Positions 34,060 through 45,877 are shown, counted from the first letter of the stretch. The stretch is 64,000 bases of DNA from Cladopsammia gracilis (GCA_022457155.1 JAJGOT010000508.1:1-64000), one strand, 5' to 3'. The notes: generated from the sequence alone by a model not told the origin. Translations and numbers: made by a program.

Positions 34060-34759
34060 CATGAGTTTTTTTTTGTTCACGCGTCCCTTTTACGTGCTTA
34101 ATTTACAGAGAAAACGTGAACATTTTGCTAAGATTTTGTGCATTAAAATATCTACATTTTACAAACATTTTATGTACTTTACATTAACATTTTGTGTAGT
34201 TTTTTTTGCATACATTTTACAGACATTTCATGCACTTTTTTTCGCTCACTTTTTAGTGCTTAATTTACAGAGAAAACGTGAACATTTTGCTAAGATTTTG
34301 TGCATTAAAATATCTACATTTTACAAACATTTTATGTACTTTACATTAACATTTTGTGTAGTTTTTTTGTATCCATTTTACAGACATTTCATGCACTTTT
34401 TTTCGCTCACTTTTTACAGAGATAACATGGAGGTTTTATGTTTACGGGTTTACAGAGATTGTTTTCTCGTGTAATTTTTACAGAGAAAGTAAAGAGATTT
34501 TACAGACATTTATTGTTTGTCGCATAAAATCTCTGTAAATTCTACATCAAATTCACAGAGATTTTAGCAAGATTATATACACATTTTATGCGATCTTAGC
34601 GGAGAAAATGTGTTAAAATTTACAGACTTTTTACGGAGTTATAAAAACTCTGTGAATGCGCGCATTTACAGAGTTCTTAATTTACAAAGGAAATCTAGAC
34701 ATTTTACAGAGATTTAACCAACTTTTGTGAAGTCTGTAAATGGTTCAAGTTTTCCAGTG
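34060..34759 (-). repeat. Right subterminal region of the CACTA element
   Basis: Motifs TTTACAGAGATTTTA, TTTACAGACATTT and TTACAGAGAAAA occur at least ten times, in the orientation opposite to the left-end motifs. 34095-34255 and 34256-34418 are a direct duplication of about 160 bases (shared GCTTAATTTACAGAGAAAAC and TGAACATTTTGCTAAGATTT). The region ends at the terminus CCAGTG at 34759. Confidence 0.9.
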
Positions 34760-34762
34760 GGA

Positions 34763-35434
34763 CCAGAAAGGATATACAACATTTGTCTAGAGTTTTATAT
34801 GCGGCTCAAAATAGTGATCATGTTACATAAAGTAGAAGCACTCAGGCACACAGCGACGACAGGACTCCAACCTGGATGAACCAGAAAAGATACATGTACA
34901 GTGTATACAACATTTGCCTAGATTTTCAATTGCGGCTCAAAATATTAATCATGTTATAATTATATCTCAGAAGTGCTCAGGCATACAGCGATGACAGGAC
35001 TCCAACCTGGATGGACCAAAAAAGGATATACAACATTTGCCTAGATTTTCAAATGCGGCTCAAAATAATAATCATGTTATATATCCAGAAGCGCTCAGGC
35101 ATACAGTGATGCCAGGACTCCAACCTGGATGAAACGGAAAGGATATACAACATTTGCCTAGATTTTCAAATGCGGCTCAAAATATTAATCATGTTATATA
35201 TTCCAGAAGTGCTCAGGCATACAGCGATGCCAGGACTCCAACCTGGATGAACCAGAAAGGATATACAACATTTGCCTAGATTTTCAAATGCAGCTCAAAA
35301 TATAAATCATGTTATATATCCCAGAAGCGCTCAGGCATACAGTGATGCCAGGACTCCAACCTGGATGGACCAGAAAGGATATACAACATTTGGCTAGATA
35401 TTCAAATGCGGCTCAAAATATTAATCATGTTATA
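34763..35434 (+). repeat. 118-bp satellite array, part 2
   Basis: Starts in mid-unit with CCAGAAAGG, complementing the mid-unit stop at 15880, and continues for about six units. The array is cut after ATCATGTTATA at 35434 by another insertion. Confidence 0.92.
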
Positions 35435-36642
35435 GCGGAGCACTTGCCAGGCCGAAGGCCTGGCTGCGCAGCTCCATACTCACAGAACCGATGCCCTTCA
35501 TTTTTCATGGTCATGGCTAGCGGAATGTTTCGCGGGCGCGCGTGTGCCGTCCGCCGCCCTCCGCCGTCGCGCAGGACTAGCTTTCCTTCGTGCAGGACTA
35601 GCTCGCGGGCGCGTATGACGTCGGAAAACATGCGCGTTCGACGTCATGTTGAAACCAAAGCGAGGCTTTGTTTTTCGCGCGGTTACACGGCCGAATGTCA
35701 CGTCAGCTAGAAAAACACTTTGATGTTTTACTGTGAATTTACTAAGCGGAGAAAACCGTTTAAATTAAAGGCGTTATTTCCCTGAATATTTCGCGGTTTG
35801 CTACTCAAGACGAGGATACTAATTAAGGGATACTCAGAAGCCGCTTTAGTGTAAAAAGACGAGCTTTCAGGGATAAAATCTTGTTTCTTATCAATGCGGG
35901 AGATGTTTGTTTTCTACGGATTTCAGAACCAGAAGCGGAGATTTGAATTTCCAAGCAAGCGAGGGACTAAAGGTAAAACAGATTACAGTTTTCGATGAGA
36001 ATTTATGTTGATATAAATCTGTGAGTGTCTTTCTATTGGTGTTATTGTTAGTTTTCGAGAATTGATTTTAAAACGTGCTTGAATTCAGTTGTATCGATCT
36101 CTTGAATTTCATCGAAGAAAGCTTGAACTCGATAAGCTATAATTAAATGGTACGCGTTTTGCTTTTAAACGTAAACTAATGGAGATTTCAATAAATTTTT
36201 TCGAAAGAAGATTATGTTGTCCATTTTTATGTGTTTGTTCATTCATTAGATAGATTTAAAAGCGATTTTACATAAACAAAACAAGACTGATTTTATAGTA
36301 CAGTTCCATCTTCACTCGCATCGCCTTATGCAAATATGTTTGTGTATTTTTGCAATTTCTGATTTTCAAATCAGTTTCTCGAGCAATTTTTGCCAAACAA
36401 AAACTGTATTTTATTCGGAAAGTAGTGGTACTAGTTATTCCAGACAGAGAAAAGTTGTTTTTGTGAACTTTTGTACGGTCTATAAAAATGTACTGTGCAG
36501 ACAGTCGCGTAATACTGTTTTTGAGAATTGCTAAAATTGAAAATAGCCCGTTCGTCAATCTTAATTCTTGTGCTTCCAACCTTTCACCTTAGTTAAGCTT
36601 GTTCAAAGTGCGACGCTGTTAGGCTTGGGCTATCTATATATA
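35435..36642. mobile_element. 1.2-kb insertion in the satellite
   Basis: The satellite stops after CATGTTATA and resumes at 36643 with TTATATCCCAG, so TTATA looks duplicated at the edges. The insert begins GCGGAGCACTTGCC and contains the small palindrome CCAGGCCGAAGGCCTGG and a GC-rich first third (35500-35700), then AT-rich sequence. Ends are not inverted repeats and no domain is seen; open frames in the GC-rich part occur on both strands and are discounted. Element class unknown. Confidence 0.6.
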
Positions 36643-36955
36643 TTATATCCCAGAAGTGCTCAGGCATACAGCAATGCCAGGACTCCTACCTGGATGGACC
36701 AGAAAGGATATACAACATTTGCCTAGATTTTCAAATGCGGCTTAAAATATTAATCATGTTATATATCCCAGAAGCGCTCAGGCATACAGCGATGCCAGGA
36801 CTCCTACCTGGATGGACCAGAAAGCATATACAACATTTGCCTAGATTTTCAAATGCGGCCCAAAATATTAATCATGTCATATATCCCAGAATACAGCATA
36901 CAGCGATGCCAGGACTCCTATATTTTGCCTAGATTTTCAATTGCAGCTCAAGATA
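36643..36955 (+). repeat. 118-bp satellite array, part 3
   Basis: About two and a half units, with the last one decayed and shortened (AATACAGCATACAGCGATGCC). The variant CTCCTACCTGGATGG distinguishes these units from parts 1 and 2. Confidence 0.9.
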
Positions 36956-37103
36956 ATATACATGTACATGTTCACTTACACTGTAAGGTGCGTGAAATCA
37001 ACATTAATAATTATTTGAAAACTATGCTGGGAAGGCATCACTGCCTTTAGTTACATTTGACAAACATTGTTTTTACTTTCCCTATCATACATGTACTAAG
37101 GCA

Positions 37104-38842
37104 CTATAACTCTTTTCCACTGCTCCTTGGAAGTATTTGTGAGTGCACCTGAACCATTTCCTCACAGAGTGTAACCTGATGCAACAAGTATGTTTCAGCA
37201 ACATCTTTGTCTTTAACGAAGTTTTGCAATTTATCCACTGGCAGTGATTGAGTCACAATCTCTTCAATGTTATCCAGAAACCTATGTTCTATTGACCCTG
37301 AAAACCATAAAGATTTTCTTAGTTCTGCTATTAAGATTTCAGTCAAATGTAGGGTTATTAAGGGTTATATAACTGTGCATATAACAGTTACATATACACA
37401 TTTATGTTTTAGACCAAAACCAAGGCCCATAGGCTGAGCACTGAGATATTTGTTTCACTATGAGAGTGCCCCCCCCCCCCCCCCCCCCAACCCCTTCCTG
37501 AAGGTCTGGATCTACCACTGGTATACTGCAGTGGAGTTGAAAACCAAGCATTAATAGCATAAATTTACAGCAGTAGAGGATTATTTGTAACCTTTGCTTA
37601 ATAACTATTGAGAAACACTAAGCTGTATTTTTGAATGTTGTGCCGCCAAATACCACTTTCCTGCCCAGGTTTTGTCTTCACTAGAATTCTGTCCCTCCCC
37701 TTCATACTTCATGTCATACTCGGCTAAAACTGTATTGCAATCTTTCAGGCTCTGTCGGTGAAAGTGTTGCATATTTACCTCCACTTCAGCGAATAAATAG
37801 AGGTTACTTCACGGTTGGTGAGCGCATATGATTTTTATTCACGAGTTAGGAAGAATCACAAACAAATGAGCGAGGCTTTGCGAGCGAGTTCTTCCCATCT
37901 CGTGAATAAAAATAGTACAAGCGAACGAACTGTGAAGTAATTTGTTTATTATATGCATACTGAGATTTACACAACAGAAAAACAAGACGAAACGATTAAA
38001 TTATCAACACTTTACAGTGTAGTAGAAGGGTTCTTGGTTTATTGTCTTTCAAGTGGAAAAATTCACCAAATTCACACATCTAACAAAAATAACTACGACA
38101 ATATTTTTTTCCAAAACTATAACAAGACTATAAATAATGAGTCACAACTTCAAAGAAACATGACTGAAAATTCTAACATGATTGAACAATGAGTCGAAGT
38201 TCGAGAAACACTTATTTTTTATATAAAAGCAGGCCCTGCTAAAAGTAAACAATTTATAGTTCACGAAATCCATGTAAGTTTACTTACTTACCCTGAATTG
38301 GAATCCAATGGTCTAATTCGTTTGTATCTTTTTGTAAAGGAGCTTTCTCGAACTGTTACAGTTGGAGATTGATTCAAAGTGTTCACTGAAACAGTTATTT
38401 GTCCTCCGCTGATAACAGCACCCGTGAATAATGACAGTGATTGCTGGCCTGCTTGTTAATTTTGTTTTCTCAGTGGAAATAGTTATGGGAAGAAAGTTAA
38501 GCAAACTTAAAAGCGTTTCACTTACCATTATCGTGGTTTCAGAGATAACTTCAGATGACGGCAAAAGATCTTCGGTGGGCCGATCCGATCGAAACTATAA
38601 AAGAAAAGGAAATTGGTTATACGAGACTGAAGGTTAAGAAAGAGAATAATCAGATCGAGCGAAATATCAGTCATAAACTTACCACGCATTCTTGTGCTGC
38701 AAGCTCAGCTAGCCTAGCGAACGCCGTCGGCATCATTTCGTCCAGAATTAAGAAGGACTCCACGAGAAAGTCCCAGTCGCGGACAGACAAACAAGCGCTC
38801 AAAGCGGCTTGAAAAACATCGGCGTCGGTGAAAAAAAGCCAT
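37104..38842 (-). CDS. Unrecognised host gene, at least five exons
   Basis: Minus-strand exons: E1 38683-38842 (donor GTAAGT), reading FTDADVFQAALSACLSVRDW and LAELAAQECV; E2 38526-38594, FRSDRPTEDLLPSSEV..TTIM, phase 0 at both ends; E3 38292-38443, QSLSLFTGAVISGGQITVSV..RIRPLDSNSG, ending in phase 2; E4 within 37611-37783, EVNMQHFHRQSLKDCNTVLA; E5 37104-37297 (acceptor GGTTTTCAG), SIEHRFLDNIEEIVTQSLPV..SSGKEL, stop. The only suitable ATG (38842-38840) is one base out of frame with E1 because of a 7-A run at 38831-38837; one base fewer would give MAFFTDADVF. E3-E4 phase and the E4 donor are unresolved, so an exon may be missing. I recognise no domain; composition is of a soluble protein. A MITE (37800-37945) and a poly-C tract lie in the introns. 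Confidence 0.7.
37469..37488. repeat. 20-base C tract in the last intron of the minus-strand gene
   Basis: Uninterrupted C run on the plus strand. It resembles the tracts at 3971, 9012 and 29904. Confidence 0.95.
37800..37945. mobile_element. Foldback MITE next to exon 4
   Basis: The left arm GGTTACTTCACGGTT..ATTTTTATTCACGAG is matched inversely by CTCGTGAATAAAAATAG..AACTGTGAAGTAATTTG, with arms of about 44 bases and some mismatches. It starts within 20 bases of the 5' edge of exon 4, so it may have altered the splice acceptor there. Confidence 0.75.
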
Positions 38843-40375
38843 CGTTATAACGCTCCGAAAATCGAACAAGAACAAAGTTTTCTAATTTCTAGCAAGCTCC
38901 AGTTGACTCAGAAATGATAACGCTTTCAAAAATTCACCGCTTTTTATTCAAACAGACAATACAAGATCTTGTGATCCAATCAGGGAAGCTAAGGTATAGA
39001 GCAGGCGAGTCTGGGCATGTCTATTGTTTTGAAATGGGTGCGGAAGGTAATTATGTACATATCAATGATTTACCTAGGCACTATCCCTAGTCATTTATTA
39101 ACACAAAAGGTATAGGTAATTGACGTCATGATAAATACATATTAATAAGTTACCTATCCCAAACTACGTCATCACCTAGGCACCTAATCACCTATCCACT
39201 AATGCATATTAATGATTTACCTATCCTTACCTATCCTTACCTATCCATTCGCGAGGCTTAAATTATATAACATAATTAGTTTATCTTAAGATCTTTCTTT
39301 GTTCTTTTACCATTTGTGCTTCTTTCCCAGGTTCATGGCTTAGCGCGAAACGACATTAGGGCCTTATGTCAACCTCGTTCCCAGGATCTCTCCTTTTTTG
39401 GGTTCACTGTGTTTTGTCACGCAATCCTAAGCAACTCGAAGCTGGATGAAAATCAAGCCCTTCCAACGGTCAAATATCAAGCCAAAAATTGTCAACTAAT
39501 ACAGTTTCCGTTGTTACAAGGATCAGCGAAGCGTGTGACCCTGATTACAGTTTGATTTCAAGACGTTTAGAAGGCAGAACCGTCGAATTATGTCTCCAAG
39601 AGTTTGAAATGTCCGCTCGCCATGTTGTAATTTAAGCGGTTCACATCGTTTAAAATCAAATGTGGCCGTCAAAACCACACGATTTAACAGCCGAAATGTT
39701 TGGAAAGGTTTCTCGATCCAAATGTAAACAGGTGAGAGGGATAAATTTTACTAAATACTTGTAAGAGCGAGATTTGCGTGGACTCAAACTCAATTCAAAA
39801 TGGCGCAAATTCATAAAACCACCCTCGCAATTCTGGCTTCGCAAAATTCGTGGTTTTAGTTGCCCAAGATTTTTATTGCATATTTGTAGAGAGGAAGCAT
39901 TGTTCTTTTACTGAGTAGTGACCTCCGGGATCAAAGCAACGTAATAGAGTGCGAAAACATGACCTGAATTTTAGTAAAATTTCGCTTTCAAATAACGGTG
40001 TTTCATTCATAAAGATTCAAAAATCTCTCAAATATTTAGTGCTTAACGTAAAGTAATGCGAATCAGTTCACATCGTAAAGAATTCAGTATACAATCTCTA
40101 CATTTGAATTTCTTTCTCTTGTCCTGGTTGAAATCAACAAACAAAATAGTTTTTTGAGGGGCAGTAAACGACCGCAAAATGACCGCAGTGAGGCCGTATG
40201 TGAGGTTAAGCCGCGGTTTGACAAATATATTAACCGCAGCGAACTGAAACTTATATTTTTATGATATGTTCAAAGAGGCCTTCCATATCAGAGAGTTTGA
40301 GGTAATCCGATTTTCCATTTTCGGTAAGGCTAAGGTGATTGTTACAGATTCTTCCTAAAAAAAGCAATAGAACTT
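38843..40375. other. Upstream intergenic region of the minus-strand gene
   Basis: 39040-39250 contains irregular TACCTATCC and CACCTA repeats and ATTAATGATTTACCTA phrases. A plus-strand acceptor-like CTTTCCCAG at 39322-39330 precedes an open frame, but no donor or domain supports an exon. Otherwise nothing. Confidence 0.45.
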
Positions 40376-40422
40376 GAAAAGCTTGTAAATCACTCGCCTG
40401 TGGCTCGTGATTTGCAAGCTTT
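40376..40422. repeat. 17-bp stem hairpin
   Basis: AAAAGCTTGTAAATCAC pairs with GTGATTTGCAAGCTTTT (one mismatch) around a loop of about 13 bases. It could be a small foldback or a structured RNA; no further support. Confidence 0.6.
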
Positions 40423-40497
40423 TATTGTTTACTTCCTACATCGCAAGTGGTTTTATAACGCAGCTTAACTCACAGAAAACGCGTTATATTGCTTATT

Positions 40498-40735
40498 TAA
40501 AAAAAAGCGAGTGCGCGAGGGAACTCGACACTCATGAATAATAATATATGCTTCGTTGTTCCGTGTTTCTGTCAGTTTCATTGAAAGTTACTATATTAGG
40601 CGTTTAGCGTGCGCACAAACTACTATTTCTTCCCTTCGTCGTAAATGCTGAAGGTCTTGAGCCCGTTTCAGCGATTGCGGACGTCTTTGCTTAAAATCAT
40701 GTGTTGTATTCTAATGTATTTGTTCTTTAACTTTA
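40498..40735 (+). repeat. Copy of the D8C gene upstream region
   Basis: About 85 percent identical by eye to 47185-47415 in the same orientation (shared AGCGAGTGCGCGAGG, TCCGTGTTTCTGTCAGT, CGTTTCAGCGATTGCGGACG). The second copy ends just upstream of the D8C exon; after this copy no D8C sequence follows. It is either a dispersed repeat or a duplicated promoter/5' region. Confidence 0.8.
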
Positions 40736-40837
40736 TTTATTGATTCAAGTGATGATATTGCATTCCCAAATTGGGTTAAATAAGAAAAAGCATAACCATT
40801 AACACATAAAACATCTGAAACCGCAATGAACTGTTTT

Positions 40838-40900
40838 AACAATTAGTAATCGCGTACTAAATACTTTGACACTTCAAATAAATTGATATAATTTGATTTT
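40838..40900 (+). repeat. Decayed SINE tail
   Basis: TCGCGTACTAAATACTTTGA followed by CACTTCAAATAAATTGAT corresponds to the last 60 bases of the SINE at 23165-23420 (CTCGCGTGCTTAATACCTTT, GACACTCAAATAAAGTGAT). The head is missing. Confidence 0.6.
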
Positions 40901-41410
40901 TTTAAAGCACACATTCACGATCAGGATGTATCTTCTTTAACCAGCAAACTGCATTACTTTTCATTTAGAGAAAGAGTCTAGAAGAGACTTTCGCTCAAAA
41001 GCAAATCAAAGTAATCAGTCCATTATGATTTATTGCCCTTATTCATTTGAAACAATTTCGTTTTATTCAAGATGATTTAAATAACGATCATAAACGTCGC
41101 TGGCGAAAGACACATAAACTACTAATGGTTGTGTGACAGTGTTGTCAGTACAAAATGTATACTGTTTGAAACCAGTCAGAGGATCTAAGCCTTAAATAAT
41201 ATAATTGCTAAATTTTACAGAACCTCAGACCTAAATTAGGAATTTCCTGGGCTGCGTCCAGTTCATTTAATTCCTTACAGTATAGTAGTTCATTCGGGGA
41301 ACGCAGGAGTTGTGGCCTGAAGCGAGTATGGACAGCGTGCTGACGAATCTGCAAGCCTTGAACGCGAGTAACCACGCCTCCTCACAATCGCGAATCAGTC
41401 AATTAAAGAA
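40901..41410. other. Gene-free stretch
   Basis: No feature supported. Confidence 0.4.
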
Positions 41411-41472
41411 TAAAAGAATCAATCAATTAATCAATCAATCAATCAATCAGTAGGTCAGTGAATCAATCAACT

Positions 41473-41511
<39 letters not shown>

Positions 41512-41552
41512 TATTCAATCGATTATTAAATCAATCGATCAATCAATCGCAT
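41411..41552. repeat. (AATC)n microsatellite, imperfect
   Basis: Over twenty AATC units with CAGTAGGTCAGTG and ATTCAATCGATT interruptions. Confidence 0.95.
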
Positions 41553-42260
41553 TGTCGACTTGCCGAGCGGTTATTTGTCAACAACTGGTTGTCCTGTCCA
41601 ATCGCATGTTATCTCGCAACACATCGTCATCGGGTATAGTGATAGACAACCAAAATTAAAGCAACATCTTTTCGATTGATTGAAAAACTGCTAACATGAT
41701 TTCTAAAAATGCTAAACTTTTTGTTTGCCTCTTTATAGTTTTAAGTCTTGTAAATCGAAGTCAGCCTTGGTGGCAACGTCGCCGGCGTGTCTGTAACCAG
41801 TAAACTGCCAGTTCAGCTCTTGGTCTTCTTGGTTGCCTTGCAGTGTTCAACAGTGTCGGAATGTAGGCTTTGAATCAGCAAAGAACCAGGTATATAACAG
41901 CGAGCCCCAGTTGCGGTGGATCAGCTTGTCGCCAGTTGAAGGAGTCGCGGGCTTGCTATGGTAGTGCTGCAGAATATTCCACTTGATCTACTTGGGGTGT
42001 GTGTTCACAGTGTGGAGAATTACAAACAACAAGAATTCTGCGAATATTATGATCGGGCTATTAAAGTGCGAATGTGATGTAATTTTTGATTTTCATCTTT
42101 GTGTATATCATGAAGATAATTACATTGAAGTTTTTGATATTGAAGTTTTGATAAATTAATGGCTGATCGTCGATGTAAGAACGTGTTGAACTGATAAGTT
42201 ATGTAAAATAAAGAAAATAAAAGAGATAAAAGAATAGAGTGCAGTGGGAATGCAATACTA
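41553..42260. other. Gene-free stretch
   Basis: No convincing exon. Short tandem AAATAAAAGAGATAAAAGAA near 42214. Confidence 0.4.
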
Positions 42261-42401
42261 GAGTGATTTTACTTCATCTGTGAAATAGTTAGTAGAATAG
42301 TACGCACTATTAGACTATAATTCCATTGTTTCCCTTTGTTTAATTTGGACTATCACATACTAATTGTTAGATAGTGTTTCACAGATGAAGTAAAATCACT
42401 C
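42261..42401. mobile_element. 141-bp MITE with TA duplication
   Basis: Perfect arms of about 25 bases starting GAGTGATTTTACTTCATCTG on the left and the same inversely on the right. TA flanks both ends (42259-42260 and 42402-42403), as expected for Tc1/mariner-mobilised elements. No coding. Confidence 0.9.
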
Positions 42402-42404
42402 TAT

Positions 42405-45400
42405 AACGGTAGAAAGGAAAGTAACAAGTGATAGGCTGTTAGAGAGAGGTAAAGTTTAATTAGTTATAAAATATTCTTTTTTTTTGTGTTTGATATATTT
42501 ATAATATCGATTATAGAGTCATTAATGTGATGGGTTACATTGAGGAAGAGAGGGTAACGTGGGCTGTGGTTATTTTTAGGGGTTCTGCGTTATATAGGGC
42601 TACACGTGCGATTTTTTGCTTGTACAGGTGATGCGATTTTTTTTTGAAAAATTGTTGGGTCGCCAGCGCACGGTGGTGGGTATACGGGTGACAAATTTTC
42701 CTTCAAACTCTTATTTTAACATTTTATTCCATTATACAAATTAAAAGAACTCACTATAACAATAACCTAACTTTTAACACTACATATTAAATAATGAAAT
42801 ACGAGCCTTTTATAAACAGATACAAAAAAATGAGAAACGGCGGGAAAAACATTACCACGATACCTTTTAGAGTTTCCTACATACAATGTATTCCCGTAAT
42901 AAATTATTCAACACTAAATACAAGATAACACCACATCAAACATAAATCATACAGGATAATATATAATAAGACTCCAACGTGCATATTAAATCCCTCAGTT
43001 CTTCCACGCCTTCTTTCACAAAATACTAATATAACATTTAAGCCATAACATTATCTCGATAAATACCGCTTCACTTTTTCCTGTGCAATACAAATAATAA
43101 TACTAGCAGTAATCACAGCTTATGGAGACGCGTTCGAAGGAATTTCCGGCGGAAATGAACCCCTGAAAAAAAACAGTAGGTGCGGCCATTTGGAAGACCG
43201 TCTACCAAAAAATCTCAAATTTTACTGCACATAAACCACAGGACAACCAACACGAAATTAGGATTGCGTTCTTCGAACGCGATAAACAACCTTGACCTCG
43301 GTCAAAGTGATTGTTCACATAAACATCACGTTCTATTTCTCATTTAATTAAAATTAAACTTTTCCAACCTACGTCATTCAAAACTGATTATGCTTTTAGC
43401 TGCAAATCTTATCACTAAAGAACAAAAAATAATCACAACACCTTTCATTTTTAAAATACATTCTTTTCTTAAAAACAGATTAAACCTCCGTCAAACCTAT
43501 TGTTGAAGATCATGTTCTAATGTTCTTCATAAAGATCATGTTCTACTTCGGATTTAATTAAAATTGAAGTTATCCACCTCACGTCATTCAAAATTAATTA
43601 TGTTTTTAGCAGCAAATGTTGTCACTAAGGGCACTGAATGATAACAAAATAATCTTCCAGCCAGATTCAGGCCTTTAAAACATATGCTAATCAGCAAAAA
43701 TCAAACCTGACAACTCATGGCCATAAGTCACACAAACAAACAAGAATTAAAAACATACAAGAAGAAACATCTATCACCCTAACACCCTAGAATTAACTTA
43801 CTACCGACATAAACAACTTGCTGCGTGAGAGGAGCCAATCAACACACACAAATATCCATCTTGCGGTCTCTCACGAACACTTCGTATCAACGATGACAAA
43901 CGAAAACCTCGGCTGCCTATTCGATCTCTTTGAGGTTACCTTTAAAATATAAAAAAATAGACCTTATTTGCTCCGTTTTAACCTGTTTTAAATTTGTAAA
44001 TATAGAAATCAAATCAATTCCAAAACCATTGAAACTCTTGAACAAGAAAGATACTTCCGTTTGAGAAAACATGTAACACTAGGTGACTTGACCTCTTTGT
44101 TTATGCTAAATGAAACGTGATCATGCCTTGAAGCTCTGCATGATTTTACGCATAACTAATTATAACGCAATGAAGACGATTCACCCTTCACGCTTTCCTC
44201 CCACACCGCTATAAACAAATACCCTTTACACAAACAACCTTTTAATCAATTTATTAGCCTACGCACATCTCCATTTACTTCTCCTACACCACATGTTAAC
44301 TTATCTACTATCAAATCTCTGAAATCCGGGGGGATGGAGACTTCCACATAAAATTTACAATTAGTAGCTCTTAACGATAAAACTTCCTTTCAACGATGCC
44401 CGTCTAACGAAATTCTAAAAGGACACCCCATCATTTTCATATGGCGAACCGCTCATTTTATATATCGGGCAGGCTTGGTAACAAGCCAGCCCGATCAATT
44501 AGCAGATATATAATAGCAAGAGAACAACATAGGGAACCCACGCGTTTATCAAGAATGATCATAGAATAAAGTTACAAATGGACTTACGTGATGTAGTGTT
44601 TCATTCCAAATGTGCCGTTACTTTTGTGCTGTTGAATAACCGGTGTTGAATAACTGAAATCAGTTTCTGGCGGGATTTTTAGCAGCTACAACGGTCCGAT
44701 CAATTTCGAAACGATCGTGTCTGTAATTTTTTGAATGGTCTCGCATTTCACCGTCTGTTATTAAATTTTAACTTGTCAGCCGTCATGCCGGATGGTTTCG
44801 TATTTCTGCGTCTGGAAATAGGGAGAAGAGAAAATTGACAAGGGACGAAACTCATTTGAGGACAAATTTCTTCGGAAGCTGTTCCGCCTCTTAACCGTCG
44901 GAATTAGGCCGTAAACCACACTGAGTAGCATCTGAAAGGTTGAAGTTGATGTCAGACCGTTTATTTTCCGTGGAAAACACGTTATTCACTAGTGAAATAA
45001 ACAAAAATCTTTAGCTCCTTTTTCGTAGTATCAATGACTTAACTTGAGTGGACCGGAAGTTGCCCTACACGGTGTCTATAATTTTAGACTTGTTTACGAT
45101 TAGATAAGAAACCGACATTTTAGTGGCCAAAGACGCTACAAATTCTTCTTTGATGTGTCAGAAGTATTTTCATAATCGCTTTTCTTCCTCTCTGCCGGGT
45201 CTCTGCCAACAGTGTACAGTGTGATTTAAAAAGCGAACAGTTTAGTAACTGTGTGACATTGCGGATACCTGATGAAGCGCAACTAATGGTAATTCAAAAT
45301 ATTCAAGGTTAGAGGACAATACACTTACTTTAAAGCCGGAACGGACCAAACTTAATACAAACTCAACCTCTGTAGTACAGTGTGGACATCACTATAAAAA

Positions 45401-45690
45401 GAATAGTTCCGTTCAGTACCAGAAAGCCAATATTCAAGAAAAAATCTTCCAAACTACGCGCTCACTAGCAATTGTAACTTATGTCACGTCTCACTCTTTG
45501 GTGTTTGTTTAATCTGTTTGAATGTAAAATGAAGCTAAGTAAACGTACTGTGATAAAATGAACTTTCTTAGTTTTTGAGACTGATTGCTGAACACTTTAT
45601 TACTGCATGCATGCTTATAGACTAGGGCTGCGATTCCGCCGAAAGTTCTTGTATGTTTTCCGATCATAAATTGTTGACAAAATCAGTACA
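42405..45690. other. Long gene-free stretch with a diverged tandem duplication
   Basis: 43298-43440 and 43490-43660 are related in direct order (shared ATTTAATTAAAATT, ACGTCATTCAAAA, TATG(C/T)TTTTAGC and GCAAAT). A 14-bp hairpin with one mismatch lies at 44462-44494 (ATCGGGCAGGCTTG / CAAGCCAGCCCGAT). 43957-43975 resembles the end of the MITE at 45695. No gene is supported in this 3.3-kb interval. Confidence 0.55.
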
Positions 45691-45694
45691 ATGT

Positions 45695-45877
45695 ATAATA
45701 GACCTTATTCGCTTGGGCGTAATGTTTACCCAATACAAACCTCTTGGGAGTTAAATTCTTTGTCTAAACAACATCCATATTAATGTAACTTCGGAAAAGA
45801 AAGAAATAATACCCAGGGGAATGACACGTGGTCTCCAATGGGTAAACAAGTACGTCCAAGCGAATAAGGTCTATTAT
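45695..45877. mobile_element. 183-bp MITE
   Basis: The left end ATAATAGACCTTATTCGCTT, continuing GGGCGTAATGTTTACCCA, is matched inversely by TGGGTAAACAAGTACGTCC and AAGCGAATAAGGTCTATTAT. Arms are about 38 bases. The target duplication is masked by the TA-rich ends. Confidence 0.85.

Larger units (their letters stand above)
15881..34759. mobile_element. CACTA (EnSpm)-type element, 18.9 kb with nested insertions
   Basis: The left end reads CACTGGAAAATTTGAACC and continues CATTTACAGACTTCA; the right end is its inverse with one mismatch over 32 bases. The flanking satellite unit reads CCTGGATGGA on the left and GGACCAGAAAGG on the right; joining them while removing one GGA restores an intact satellite unit, so GGA is a 3-bp target-site duplication (15878-15880 and 34760-34762). 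CACTG termini, 3-bp duplication and subterminal repeats facing each other are the hallmarks of CACTA/EnSpm elements. No EnSpm transposase is recognised inside, so it is non-autonomous now. Part of its length comes from later insertions annotated separately. Confidence 0.85.

Noticed and set aside
35309..35710. 133-codon plus-strand frame
   Set aside because: It starts in satellite sequence and runs into a GC-rich insertion open on several frames; no domain.
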